From Epiperipatus broadwayi (lineage: Eukaryota; Onychophora; Udeonychophora; Euonychophora; Peripatidae), in contig JAQFVV010000036.1 in NCBI GenBank assembly GCA_028023455.1, positions 8,119,576 to 8,183,575 on the forward strand: DNA of 64,000 nucleotides, written 5' to 3'. The translations under genes were made by a program, and so were the position numbers. Below the pieces are notes generated by a model that saw only the letters and a list, made by a program, of their open reading frames with translations, had not been told where the DNA came from and ran no database searches. Below, piece after piece: positions 11,417 through 22,097 of this stretch (positions within the stretch are counted from its first letter, which is position 1; each line of letters begins with the position of its first letter).

Positions 11417-11890
11417 ACAGGTGTATAATAAGCCTGTATTAGAGTTATTACATAGTACAGATGTCTGCCCATCCCTTGTATATGTATTAAGGGGTCAGAT
11501 TGACTTTAGGTCAACACGGATGTGACAAGAATCTCGACCTCAGGGTGGCCTTTGAGTGTTCCATCATCAAATTTTCAATTGAATGAACAGTTGAAGAGTT
11601 GGAATGTGGACTGGATTGAAGCCTATCCATTAAAGTATGAAGATTGGCTATCTTAATATATATCTGAGCGCTTATTGCATATATGGATAGAAATGATAAA
11701 CTGGACCAACTGATGATTGCTGATTTAGCATGAAATACTATATTGGTGATTATTTATCTTTTCGACATCATGTGTTCAAGTGTATCAGTGATATGAGATA
11801 AAGTGGTGAGTGGTGGGTTGTGTGAAAGTCTGTGCTCATATATCCTAGATATTACAGATATTGATACAGGCGTATAAGCCTGTATTTCAG
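11417..11890 (+). mobile_element. family A hammerhead repeat, one full unit inserted in R1
   Basis: The block starts 'acaggtgtataataagcctg' and ends with the near-identical 'acaggcgtataagcctgtat', a terminal direct repeat of about 27 bp. The spacing of about 449 bp equals the 450-bp period seen for family A at 36148-36830. The body carries the family landmarks ('gaagcctatccattaaagta', 'ctggaccaactgatga', 'tttatc'). R1 copy 1 gives the empty site. The flanks show only a short, imperfect TTWAAC-like duplication. It looks like one turn and a little more of a circular or tandem template. Confidence 0.75.
11700..11752 (+). ncRNA. hammerhead ribozyme motif, family A (weakened)
   Basis: CTGATGA at 11710-11716 is intact. 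Stem II is TTGCTGATTTAGCAT and GAAA is at 11732-11735. Stem I pairs ACCAA (before the core) with TTGGT (11743-11747). Stem III is degraded to a 1-nt loop. The core residues are present, but self-cleavage would be poor. Confidence 0.6.
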
Positions 11891-11931
11891 TTATAACTAA
11901 CAATTGTAAAAAAAAAATAATAATTGCTATA

Positions 11932-12431
11932 NNNNNNNNNNNNNNNNNNNNNNNNNNNNNNNNNNNNNNNNNNNNNNNNNNNNNNNNNNNNNNNNNNNNN
12001 NNNNNNNNNNNNNNNNNNNNNNNNNNNNNNNNNNNNNNNNNNNNNNNNNNNNNNNNNNNNNNNNNNNNNNNNNNNNNNNNNNNNNNNNNNNNNNNNNNNN
12101 NNNNNNNNNNNNNNNNNNNNNNNNNNNNNNNNNNNNNNNNNNNNNNNNNNNNNNNNNNNNNNNNNNNNNNNNNNNNNNNNNNNNNNNNNNNNNNNNNNNN
12201 NNNNNNNNNNNNNNNNNNNNNNNNNNNNNNNNNNNNNNNNNNNNNNNNNNNNNNNNNNNNNNNNNNNNNNNNNNNNNNNNNNNNNNNNNNNNNNNNNNNN
12301 NNNNNNNNNNNNNNNNNNNNNNNNNNNNNNNNNNNNNNNNNNNNNNNNNNNNNNNNNNNNNNNNNNNNNNNNNNNNNNNNNNNNNNNNNNNNNNNNNNNN
12401 NNNNNNNNNNNNNNNNNNNNNNNNNNNNNNN
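11932..12431. other. assembly gap, 500 N
   Basis: Exactly 500 N, the usual placeholder for a gap of unknown size. The left flank is R1 with a hammerhead repeat and the right flank is a gypsy LTR, so repeats probably broke the assembly. The frame running across the N block is meaningless. Confidence 0.99.
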
Positions 12432-12690
12432 TTTATTTGCAGAACAACTTCAATTTCACTAATTTATCTTTCCACTAACTTTTACACACTTTATGTTTCC
12501 CCCCTCAATTCTTCTGCGGACCTTTTATTCACCTTTGCTAATTTCCATCAAGTAAATTTTTTTACATGCAATTACCTGTTGCATTTTCCAGTAATTCTTT
12601 TTTTTTGCTTAAGTAATATATTTTATTTCTGGAGTATTGTATCATTATATTAAACTTTGAATACACACATCTTTAATAAAATAAAATATG
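12432..12690 (-). mobile_element. gypsy LTR fragment and adjoining internal sequence
   Basis: Matches the LTR at 6490-6620 ('tttccactaacttttacaca', 'cccccctcaattct', 'tttgctaatttcca') and then follows 4005-4125 into element sequence ('cctgttgcattttccag', 'gagtattgtatcatta', 'ctttaataaaat'). It is the same gypsy family as 3600-6640; the rest is lost in the gap. Confidence 0.7.
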
Positions 12691-12979
12691 TATATATAGC
12701 AGTAACTTAAATAAAAAATAAATCAATAAGCATTCCATATAGCTTAATTACAAAGAAATTTTATAAGGAAATTTGAACAAAAATATATAGGATAATCTAA
12801 CTACAGAGCAGAAAACACCAGGTGAATCTAATCATAAGTTTCAAAGAGAGAGAAAAAAGTATGTACAGATTACCACATTTTGTTTCTTAGTTTTTGAATA
12901 TTATAGGCAATTAATATATATATATAGTTATATAATGAGCATGTCAATAGCTCTTTACAAGCTTTTTAGAACATCCCTA

Positions 12980-13020
12980 TCCCCAGACCAGTTTCTAGCT
13001 CTGGCTTTTGTCAGTGAATG
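12980..13020 (-). ncRNA. hammerhead ribozyme motif, family C (core mutated)
   Basis: Minus strand: CTGACAA in place of CTGANGA, then stem II AGC-CAGA-GCT, GAAA, and CTGGTC ending in the GUC triplet. The change at the conserved G8 position should abolish or greatly reduce cleavage. Confidence 0.6.
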
Positions 13021-13292
13021 TTTAACTATGAAATAGAAAATCTGAAATTTTCAGGCATCCATATGTCTTCAAATCCATCTATCTAACTTAAATAGCCATA
13101 TGGGACTGAACTAAGTTCAGATACACCCAATATTAATAGCTTTAACAATATAAAATCACCAAAGCCTTAAGAGCAATAACAATAATTGCAAAGAAATCAA
13201 GTCATATATCACATGACTTAATTTAATAAGCTTGTATTACAAATGTTATATAATGAGTGTGCCAATAGCTCTTAACAAGATTTTCAAAACAT

Positions 13293-13338
13293 CTCTATCC
13301 CAGACCAGTTTCTAGCTCTGGCTTTCATCAGTGAGATA
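13293..13338 (-). ncRNA. hammerhead ribozyme, family C, intact core
   Basis: Minus strand: CTGATGA, stem II AGC-CAGA-GCT (flanked by an A-A mismatch at its base), GAAA, then CTGGTC, giving a short self-complementary stem III (ACTGGT) and a GUC cleavage triplet. Stem I pairs TCTCA with TGGGA (one G-U). All conserved core bases are present. The main weakness is the A-A mismatch where a G-C pair usually closes stem II. Confidence 0.7.
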
Positions 13339-13577
13339 CTAGGCTATTCAAGCATTAGATTTAAAATACTAGATCAAGCCCAGCACTTTATCTAATGCTT
13401 AACTATTAAGTAGAAAATCTGAATTTAATTGAGTCCCATATGGCTACTTAAGTTAGATAGTTTGATTTAAAGACATACGGATGTCTCAAAATTTCAGATT
13501 TTCTACTTAACAATTAAACATTAGATAAAGTGTGGTATTTGACCTGGAATTTTAAATCTAATGCTTGAATATCCTAG

Positions 13578-13630
13578 CACCTCATGGATGAAAGCCAGAG
13601 CTAAAAACCGGTCTGAGGATAGGGATATTC
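13578..13630 (+). ncRNA. hammerhead relic in right arm of the family C palindrome
   Basis: Same architecture as the minus copy, but the core reads TGGATGA for CTGATGA and AAAA for GAAA, so it is inactive. Stem II AGC-CAGA-GCT and CCGGTC remain. Confidence 0.55.
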
Positions 13631-14492
13631 CGAAAAGCTTGTTAAGAGCTATTGTCATGTTTATTATATAACATTTGTAATACAAGCTTATTAAATTAAG
13701 TCATGTGATATGTAACATTGCTTTTAAAAACTTGTATCTACAAATATATAATATAGGGAGCATACCAATAGCTTCCTATATTACATATTTGTAAATCCAA
13801 ACTTTTAATAGCAATGCCACATTATATATGAGTTGCTTTATTGTTATAATTTTTTCTTTAAGGCTTTGGTCATGCTAAGGCTATTAATATATGGTAGATC
13901 TGAATTTGGTTCAGTCCCATATAGCTATTTGAGTTAGATAGCTGGATTTAAAGACATTTTTACGTCTGAAAATTTCAGATTTTCCTCTCAATAGTTAAGT
14001 ATTAAGTAAGTGCTGAGTTTTGAGTTGATATTTTAGATCAGTGTCTGAATTTTCTAGCTCCTCATTAAAATGAGCCATAAGTTCAAAACCAATTGGTCTG
14101 GGGATAAGAATATTCTAGATAGAGATTTTAAATATTTTCTCTTACCGCATTTATTAAATAAGAGTTTTATTCTATATGTATTTTAATATATATATATGGT
14201 TTAATATCTCTTCTCTTACATATAATTATTTATGAAAAATTTCTATTATTCATAGTTGTTATAATGCCTTGTTTGGTTCAGTGCAGTAGTCTGGAATATA
14301 AGCTTCTCACCTCAATTTGAGCTCTGGCATTTCCAAAGCTTGATCATTTTAAATACTCAAATAAAAATATCATTTGCATATTATTATTATTAGACACATA
14401 TATTTCCTGAATAATTAATATTCCTCCAACTACCACTAAATTATCAATTTTTGCAATTCTGCATTGTGGTATGAAGAAATATAAATTAAGAT

Positions 14493-14595
14493 GTCAAGCA
14501 TTGGTGGTCGAGAGGTCAGCGACAGCCGCTTTTCAAGCAGTTGTCCCGGGTTAGTGGGTTTGCTTCCCAGCTGATGCTATGACACATGAGAAAAA
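14493..14595 (+). repeat. tRNA-derived SINE, copy 2, with target duplication
   Basis: Starts 'gtcaagcattggtggtcgag' and ends 'gctatgacacatgag' plus an A run. It is flanked by AAATTAAGAT at 14483-14492 and 14596-14605, a 10-bp target-site duplication. Confidence 0.85.
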
Positions 14596-14817
14596 AAATT
14601 AAGATCACAATGATTTTATTCTAGTCAGTTTTCGAAAAGATAAAATGAATTACAAGCAGAAATGTTTCGATATGCCTTTATTAACCAATCAGTAATTGGT
14701 TGGAAGAGAAATAGTGATTATAATTTATAATATTACTTCATATTATACTTGATATATGGGACTTTGTTATATCATTCTATACTTTATGAATTAATTAGAA
14801 GTTAAGAATTGTTTAAA

Positions 14818-15262
14818 ATTATTCAAACAAAAGTCAACCTCCGATAATAAGGGCGAGTGCGTGGAGATTTATAATATTTAAGAAATAGCGCATTATCAGA
14901 GGTTGATTTTCATTTGAATAATTTCAAATTTTTCAGCGCTTTATAATACTAGATTTACATTTATAAGTCATATTATAGTCTCATCATGGGTGGTTAAAAA
15001 TGAGACATTGTCTTTCTCCTGCAATAGGTTAACTAAATTTGTACAATTCAATACTGGATTATAACATAAGGCACACAATAGACTCAAGCCCTGATTTAAA
15101 CATGGTCAATGAGAGTTGGCGTATATATAAATATGCTCTAAACTTAAGTGATTCACTTAAGTATTTTAAACTGGCGGGTGAGTGCGCTGACATTTAAAAT
15201 ATTTAAAAAATAGCGCATTATCGGAGGTTGACTTCTGTTTGAATAATTTTAAAAATTCTCAG
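14818..15262. repeat. foldback element and a second half-copy
   Basis: 14818-14922 has 31-bp inverted arms ('attattcaaacaaaagtcaa' against 'ttgattttcatttgaataat') around a 'gggcgagtgcg...tagcgcattatc' centre. 15172-15249 repeats the centre and right arm. Each is followed by a similar 'tcagcgctttataata' tail. The pair could be the two ends of one larger element or two MITEs. Confidence 0.6.
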
Positions 15263-15299
15263 TGCTTAATAATAATAGACGAGAATTGTTTCTAAAATT

Positions 15300-16050
15300 T
15301 TTATTCAGTTGTAAACTTTAATAACAAAAAAAATCAGCTGTAATATCATTGTATAAAAACAGCATATATAAACCAACTTTATACTTTGTTTTAGATTTTC
15401 ATATCAATTTGTGTCATTGCACCTTGTCTTAGAACAGATGATGATTTATAGAGAAGCTTAAAGATTAAACTGTATTATGTTTAAAACTTGAATAGATATA
15501 CTTTTATATGTTTACAAAAACAACATTTGTATATTCTTTATTTAAGTCATAAAGTAAAAGTGTTTATAAATACCAGAAATCCAATCTCTTGTCAAGGAAA
15601 TCTCAATAAGTGAAAGGTGGAATCAATAATTTACTCTGGTCTAAGATATTAATATGGATAAGAAAATTGACACTGACTGCAACAGATTAAGATTTTTTAA
15701 TTCAAAGAAGTTTTAACCCCCATTAAACATGCAATTATAACCTGTTTTGAAAGCAGATTAATAGTCACTTTTTTATTTTTTTCAAATCCCACACCACTCT
15801 ATATATGATTTGCTTAGGCTTCGTTTTTTTTTTCTATGTATAATACTATTTTTTAACCATTATGAGTACTTGATATAATATTAGAAGCAATCAATCATTT
15901 AATTTATTCTCATCAATAAATCAATAATCATTTACATATCTAAGAAATATTGACAAAACATACTACTGTCTAAAAAATTAATATAAACAGAACATTTTAA
16001 AAGAGAAATAATATATCCAATCTGTTTGATTAAGCCACATATAATCAATT
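15300..16050. other. A+T-rich sequence without recognised features
   Basis: No coding-like frame, SINE, hammerhead or TIR element recognised. Confidence 0.4.
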
Positions 16051-16054
16051 CCAA

Positions 16055-16330
16055 GCACTATCATAAAAATTGAAAACAATGTTGAGGCAAGTACAAATCA
16101 TTGTTTGACACCAGTTTTTATTTCAAATGACTCAGATTTTCCATTTGTAGTAATAACATTTTTTACTCTTTCATATAGAACCTGGATAATATGAATAAAT
16201 TTTGATAGCCAACCAACTTATTTCAATCAATGCCATGAGGTAAATCTGTCCTATTGACTGAATCAAATTCCTTGATCAAATCAATAAAAGCATCAAGTAA
16301 ATCATTGCCTCACAACCATTCATCTGTAAT
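16055..16330 (-). pseudogene. non-LTR reverse transcriptase fragment
   Basis: Minus-strand translation, allowing frameshifts, gives FIDLIKEFDSVNR (the catalytic 'F.DL.KAFD.V.R' motif), then KFIHIIQVLYERV, then SFEIKTGVKQ and LASTLFSIF ('GV.QGC.L.PTLF'). Stops interrupt it. It belongs with the endonuclease fragment at 17960-18420 as one element, separated by a hAT remnant. Confidence 0.7.
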
Positions 16331-16375
16331 TGGAAGCAACTCATTCAGCAATATTCTTGAAATTTGTTTTGCATA

Positions 16376-17430
16376 GTACAGGCCTGGCTGGCCCCAATAT
16401 CTTCATGGACTACTTTGGTCATGAGTTACCTTTTCACAGACCACATATCATTATATCAACTTTTGTAGTCATATACAATGAGAGTTGATGTGCCCAAGAG
16501 ATTATTGTAGATAAGAATTTTTGTAATATAATGCACATAACATTAAGATTTTTTAGATGCCTAGAAAATTTTAGAAAAGTGACTTCAAGAAAAAATTCTG
16601 GCTATTACATAATTTTAAAAAAATAAGAATACAAATAATTGCTTATTTATTTATTTTTAGTGCACATAAGCAAATACAAAAGCCAAATAAAACTAAAATA
16701 TATTTTTCTTTTGTCTCATTTAGCTTTTTAAAACCTATTTCTACATTTTTGTGCATCTTAACAGATTTTCATCAGTTATTGAAAAAAGTGATTTCTATTT
16801 TTTTGAAAATTTCATTCATGAAAAAATATTTCACAAATATAAATGAATACTAAAGCATTTTCAATACTTTGTGTAAAATTTCTTAATTTGAGAAATTTGC
16901 GTTATAAAAATTTATTTTTGATTGTCATTCCAAAAATGTGTTTTAATTCAGCATTACCCTGTAAGGTTACTATTTCCATTTACAGCTTTTCACAAACAGT
17001 ATGCATATTAAAATTAATTGGGAAAGAAAATATTGCAAATATTTTGCAATACTTTTTTTTAATGTGAGGAACTCAAATGCAGATAATAGTATTTTTATTC
17101 CATCAGTGTATTTTGAGAAATTGCTATCTTTACTGAAATTATTTAACACATGAAAGTCTAAAGCGTCATTATTTCTAAGCTGACTTTTAAATAGCAATAA
17201 TTTTGTGAAATCCAGTTATACAATCGATTATTAAATTATATCCCTGTTGCAACTATTTATTGACTTCATTAAATTTTTCAGTTAAATCTACTAGAAACAG
17301 AGATCCAACAACCAATCATCCTGTCTTAATTCGGGAACAATTTTTTCTTTCTCGATCATGAATATATCAACTTCCCATAAATCAAAAATTCATTTCAAAT
17401 ACATTTCTTGACTAGTCATCTAACAGTGGT
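16376..17430 (-). pseudogene. hAT (ZBED5/GTF2IRD2-like) transposase C-terminal remnant
   Basis: Minus-strand pieces in order: LTEKFNEVN, then GFHKIIAI, NNDALDFHVLNNFSK, KYTDGIKILLSAFE, MEIVTLQGNAELK, and KLRNFTQSIEML. These follow the C-terminal part of the ZBED5/GTF2IRD2-type hAT transposase ('LT.HLN.LN..LQG', 'NDL.HFP.L', 'ELI.LQ....LK..F', 'P.LR..A...L..FGSTY'). The left end near 16384 (CAGGCCTGGCTGGCC after 'gcatagta') looks like a hAT terminus with an nnnTAnnn target. Several stops; inactive. Confidence 0.6.
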
Positions 17431-17959
17431 AAAATATATAATATTGCCATAGTCTGAATCTAATTCATTAAATGGAAAGTAAAATAAAGTGGCTAACAGT
17501 TTTCTCTGAGTTTGATAACTGTGAGATTCCTGACTCCAATAAAGGAGAAGTCACAGTGCATCTCATCTTTATCTCATCATGGAAAATGTATTTTTAGGTT
17601 AGAATATTATATTAACAAGGTGAGATTAAACTATCTTAATTTACTAATGAATGATTATTAGACTAGATCAGCTCAGAACAGGAGACTGTCAACAAATAAA
17701 TAAGAGATTGACAGATAACAGACATCAAATGGTAGGCAAAATTTAAATAAACATAATACATATATTAATTATGAAAAGGAAACATGGAAAATGAATTATT
17801 AAAAATTATAAGAACAAATTTGAAATGAATTAACTTTCCATATGGATAGTTTCATCTAAATTAGGAATGTAAAGAGTTTATTTAATGTTTAAGTCTTCTA
17901 AAGAAATGCAAATACCTTAACATAATCATGTTTGTACCAACATGTTTATTAGTCTCCCA

Positions 17960-18420
17960 AGAAAAAAAAATCAATCTTTTAATGTTTTTGGTGTAACAAT
18001 GCTACATAATAAAAAATAAAAGCTTTCCTTCTCTGAACCTAAATTTGGAGCACAAGTACTAATAAAATAAGCCCTATTACCATTATGTGATGCAAGTTTA
18101 AAGATCATAAATCTTTCATTGATCCTATAAGAAATTCCAGCAATAGAAGATATTAAATCATATTTTATGAGAAATCCCACATTATGCATTCTTCTTTCAC
18201 TCACTGACTGCTTTTCTAAAAAGCTTGTAAATATCTATCTGTTCTAATAAATTTTCTTTCTATTGAAGTTGAATTTCACTAAAAGTAGTCACATTTGTCT
18301 TAAACCTTGAAAATTCCTTAGCTACATGGGCAGTCCTTTTTCTGTCTTGAAGAGTTGTTTCAAGTAATGTTTGCACATTCCATGTACTTTATAACATTTA
18401 CTTTTACTATTATCATTGCC
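17960..18420 (-). pseudogene. non-LTR retrotransposon APE endonuclease fragment
   Basis: Minus strand, frameshifts allowed: WNVQTLLETTLQDR, then RTAHVAKEFSRF, then the open frame 18204-17971 with RRMHNVGFLIKYD, INERFMIFKLA, AYFISTCAPN. This order is the APE endonuclease N-terminal half ('WNVRTL', 'GVGFAI', 'R.M.LRL', 'SAYAP'). The later catalytic DFN and SDH motifs are gone. Confidence 0.7.
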
Positions 18421-18471
18421 TCTTGCTTTATCATTACTATTGCTATTATTATTATATTATTTCTACCACTC

Positions 18472-18800
18472 ATTGAATAGCCTACCAGGTGTGATAACAG
18501 CCAGATTGTGTGAGATAGGTCATTTTCAAACCACATTTAAAGTCTTTCTTCTGTAGTAAAGATTCCTAAATAGGGTTGCCTAAACATGTAGTCTTTTTAT
18601 CTGAAATTACCTGTCTCATCTAACTAAATGAATAGCCTGCCAGGTATGACAACGTAGTCGAATTGTGTGAGATAGGTCATTTTCAACCACATTTTTTAGG
18701 TTTTTCTTTTTCTGTAGTAGGCAGGAAGATCCCTAAATAGGGCTGCCTAAATGTAGTCTTTTTTTAGCTGAAAGTACCTTTCTCATCTAAATATAGTTAC
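18472..18800 (+). repeat. tandem duplication, two ~160-bp units
   Basis: Units at about 18472-18625 and 18626-18800 share 'gaatagcctaccaggtgtga', 'attgtgtgagataggtcatt', 'ctaaatagggttgcctaaa' and 'tgtagtcttttt'. Divergence is roughly 10-15% by eye. No coding frame. Confidence 0.75.
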
Positions 18801-19659
18801 AAATGGATTTATTAGTGATTATACTGCCTCAAGCAAAGATCACAACTAAAGACTACCAACCTATACAATGTGTTACCATCATTGCTTTTTTAATTCTCAA
18901 TGGTTTGAAATAAAAGAAAATAAAGAAAAGGGAATCAGAGTTGGAAATACTGTGCAAGTAGTTAAAAGATGTAAATATTGCATAAACATATAATCCCATT
19001 GCCATAGTTACTATAATGAAAAGGTCATGAAGATCATGCCATACAGTAATGTAAGTGAACGAAGAATGAAAAAAGAAAAACAAAAGAATGTTTGTATTAG
19101 AAATAGCACTTAGCCTTTTATGAACCAACATCCTATTGCATGAGGTAACATGGATATTTATTTATTATTTATAGGTGGTGTTCATATCTAAAGGCTGTTC
19201 TATTATCTGACACACAGCATTATATACTGATCTTACTTATATTATAAGCAGAATAACTATACAATCAATTCTTAATAATCTAGTCAAATTTTTATTTATG
19301 AATTCATTTAAAATTTACACATCTAGTAATCAAACTTAATTTTTTTTAAATCTTAAATAATATTACATAATGTTGGAAAAACATAAAAGTTATAACATTT
19401 AATAAAATTGATTTGAGATTTTAAAAATTCAGTTGTCAGGGATGTCAATTACCATCTTAATATCTTTAACATTTGTAAAAAATAATAATAAAGACTATCT
19501 ACTATATTCTAGGTCTATAAAACAGAAGGTAAAAAACCTACAAAACATTAAACAAATAGGTTGAACATATATTAATACATATAATCACAAACTTAAAAGT
19601 CAAACTCTAATCAAACACTAAATACCCAAATAAAAAATTAATACTTTAACATACTTAAT

Positions 19660-20450
19660 ATGACTGAATACCCAACAAAATTTATAACTATCACTGTCAA
19701 CCATTATCGATCCACTACAGAATATTCATTCAAAGTTCAATCTAGTTTCTCTAATACATAGTCTCTTCTTTACATCACATCAACAAACTTCCTTCTTGAA
19801 TCTAACATCTCACATGTGGTCTTTTTCTAAGTCAAAATTTACAATCTCTTGGGATCTAGTTAAAGACTTCAATTACTCATTTTATTGTCATCTCTATTAT
19901 CAATATGTGCACCTCAGCTCCAATACATTTTCTTTGATTCTGTCAATAATATATTCATTCTAACACCCAAATATTATGCTTTCAATCCTTCTTTGTTACT
20001 TCCATAATATATTTCTCTATATTTTATTAAGCAGTTGAAGTTTCTGTAATGATCTTCTGATAAGTGCTAAAGTAAGAATAAGTGAAATACATCTACTAAA
20101 CCCTGTTACAAATGTATAGACATATTTTCTTTTAATATTAAGTTACTTCTCCCAAAAGGACTCCCAAGTTTAATTCTCTAATTAATTTCATTCATTATGT
20201 TTTTATCTGTATATGACCAAAGTATTTGTAGTTGTTAACCTCTGATTCGTGATAGTCAAACTATTTTTTTTCCTGAGAAAATCCATTGAGCGTTGCTATA
20301 GTTTTTTCAGGCTTATCTTTAGATCTACTTTTTCTTGCAATATTTCTTGAAACTCTGAAATATTATTTGCAAAAACAAATCACATCATTTGCATAATTAT
20401 AAATGACTTGAATAGTCTTCATTTTCTTTTACTTGCTTGGCTTTGTATTT
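19660..20450 (-). pseudogene. RTE-like non-LTR reverse transcriptase, 3' part
   Basis: Matches the minus-strand element at 47290-47850 over its 3' end (the 'caaccattatcgatccactaca' block, 'catctcacatgtggtcttttt', 'caatatgtgcacctcagctc'). It extends further 5': at about 20385 the minus strand encodes YANDVICF, the reverse-transcriptase YADD box with one changed residue. Numerous stops. Confidence 0.7.
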
Positions 20451-20499
20451 TTAATCCATAAATTATTGGTTTGTAAAACTGCTGTAAAAAATATTTAAA

Positions 20500-20600
20500 A
20501 ACCAGGCACTCTTCACAAACCTGGAGCTTAATTGTAAATGGAGGGGATTTGCAAGCATTCTTCAACTATCCATACTCTGCTCATGAATAATGACCCACGT
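20500..20600 (-). repeat. family A fragment
   Basis: Holds the family A blocks 'ggagcttaattgtaaat' and 'agcattcttcaactatccat' in minus orientation; the ribozyme section is absent. Confidence 0.6.
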
Positions 20601-21414
20601 GCACGGTAATTATTTTTATTAATATTTTAAGGTGCCATAGTATGTATAAGTAACCCTAGAGTAAACCAGTTCTCCCTCCCTTATATTAAAGATTATTCTA
20701 CATTAGGCTGAACCCTAATCTTGGTTAACATGCTAACCTTTGTATCTTTAAGCCTGATTATGCGCTCAACTCCTAAATTGTTATATATAGTCAGACATCA
20801 TAGAAGTGCTGTAGGTTCAGATATAACTTTGGCTAATATGTTCCTTGTGATTTAGCAAGCTGCAAGTTCACTAGCATTTGGCATATTAAAATAGGCATAA
20901 ATATGATCACCACAGATAATCTTATTAAATATGTATAGTGAGATATGTAACTGCCATTCTTGTAACTTATAATGTCTGTGAACATAATGCTCCACGTACT
21001 GATTATATAATTTTGTGTGTTTTATTTATTTGTTTTATTTTCTTAATTAAATTGTTATTTAAAATATCTCATTTCTATTTCTTTATTGCTCATAAATCTA
21101 TTCTACACACTGATTTATTTGTACACTATTTTATATGTATATATCAATCTGTTAGACCTAGTTATTGAGTAACATAGTATTAATTTACTTAGTCATTATG
21201 TCAGTTTTCAAGTCTCTTGCTCCACCTGTGTTACTGTTGGCCTGTGATTAAATTGAAACACATATGTAACTTAGTAAATGTCATTCATAGGGTATTGAAT
21301 CATGGAGTAAGGGTGGGCAGATCGAATGTTGGTCAAACTCTGGGTCTCACCACCTAGATTTGGTCAGCTTTAGTATATTTCACCTATATTCTGGATTTTG
21401 TTGCATGAATGTAC

Positions 21415-21660
21415 ATCATCTGATATTTAATGGTTTAATAGCAATCCTGTCTAATAGGATAGTGGTGGCTATGGCTATTAAAGAACCAACGACACCAAAA
21501 TGTATGGGTACTGAACTGAGTTCAGATTTATATGACTATGTAAGCTAATGAGCTTGGGTTGAAAATATTATGTTTTCAATTTTAGACTCATAGTTTTGTA
21601 GTTAAGTAGAGATAAAAGGTAGGCTGGAGGATTGCATCAGATCCTAAGATCTAGGTGAAG
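21415..21660 (+). repeat. family B partial unit
   Basis: Runs from 'catctgatatttaatggttt' to 'gatcctaagatctaggtg', parallel to 22173-22418. It stops just before the ribozyme. Open frames here are not conserved in the other copy. Confidence 0.8.
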
Positions 21661-22097
21661 CAACAAAGAAACATTTTAATCTGAATATAATCATTTTGAC
21701 AACAGACACGAACAATCTTTATCCTATATTCTTAAAAAGTAATACTGGATTATAGCCATAGATATTTCCTCATTTATCAGATTAGATCTAAAACGGCTTT
21801 TAGAAATAACTTCTCTGGAAAACTGGATGTTACTAATTGGGGTTGCTTCGCAGGCACTTTATAAAGCTCTATTAACTATCAGCATATTCTAGTAGTAAAT
21901 ATTCTTGTTTGCAAAAATAAAATAAAAAACCGCCTACACGAAATATCTAATTATTCAAATATTACCACAGAAATATTATTAGTACATTCAGATCACGAGT
22001 CTATGACATACACATGAGTTGATGGATTGGTTTGTGGTATTATATATATATATTTAAATACATGTATATGGTCTATATTAAATAATGTAATTAAGGA

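Larger units (their letters stand above)
10565..11931 (+). repeat. dispersed repeat R1, copy 2, interrupted by a family A unit
   Basis: Colinear with 1-845 up to 11418 and again from 11891. The difference is one clean extra block, the family A hammerhead repeat at 11417-11890. The copy runs into the assembly gap. Confidence 0.8.
13200..13715. repeat. 515-bp palindrome within family C
   Basis: The left arm (about 13200-13415) and right arm (about 13490-13715) are inverted copies running from 'catatcacatgacttaattt' inwards to 'tagaaaatctga'. They are separated by about 75 bp that contains the 'gagtcccatatggct' segment. Each arm carries a hammerhead region, so both strands encode one. Confidence 0.8.
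12935..14120. repeat. family C palindromic hammerhead complex
   Basis: Three interleaved copies of one family lie here: minus (12935-13200), a foldback (13200-13715) and plus (13740-14120). Shared blocks are 'ccagaccagtttctagctct', 'tcagtcccatatggctattt', 'ttaagttagatag' and 'aagtcatgtgatat'. The segment with 'gttcagtcccatatggct' also resembles family B 'gagttcagacccatatgact', so B and C are related. No coding frame. Confidence 0.75.

Noticed and set aside
11924-12478. 184-codon frame across the N block
   Set aside because: It is almost entirely unknown bases; an assembly gap cannot support a gene.
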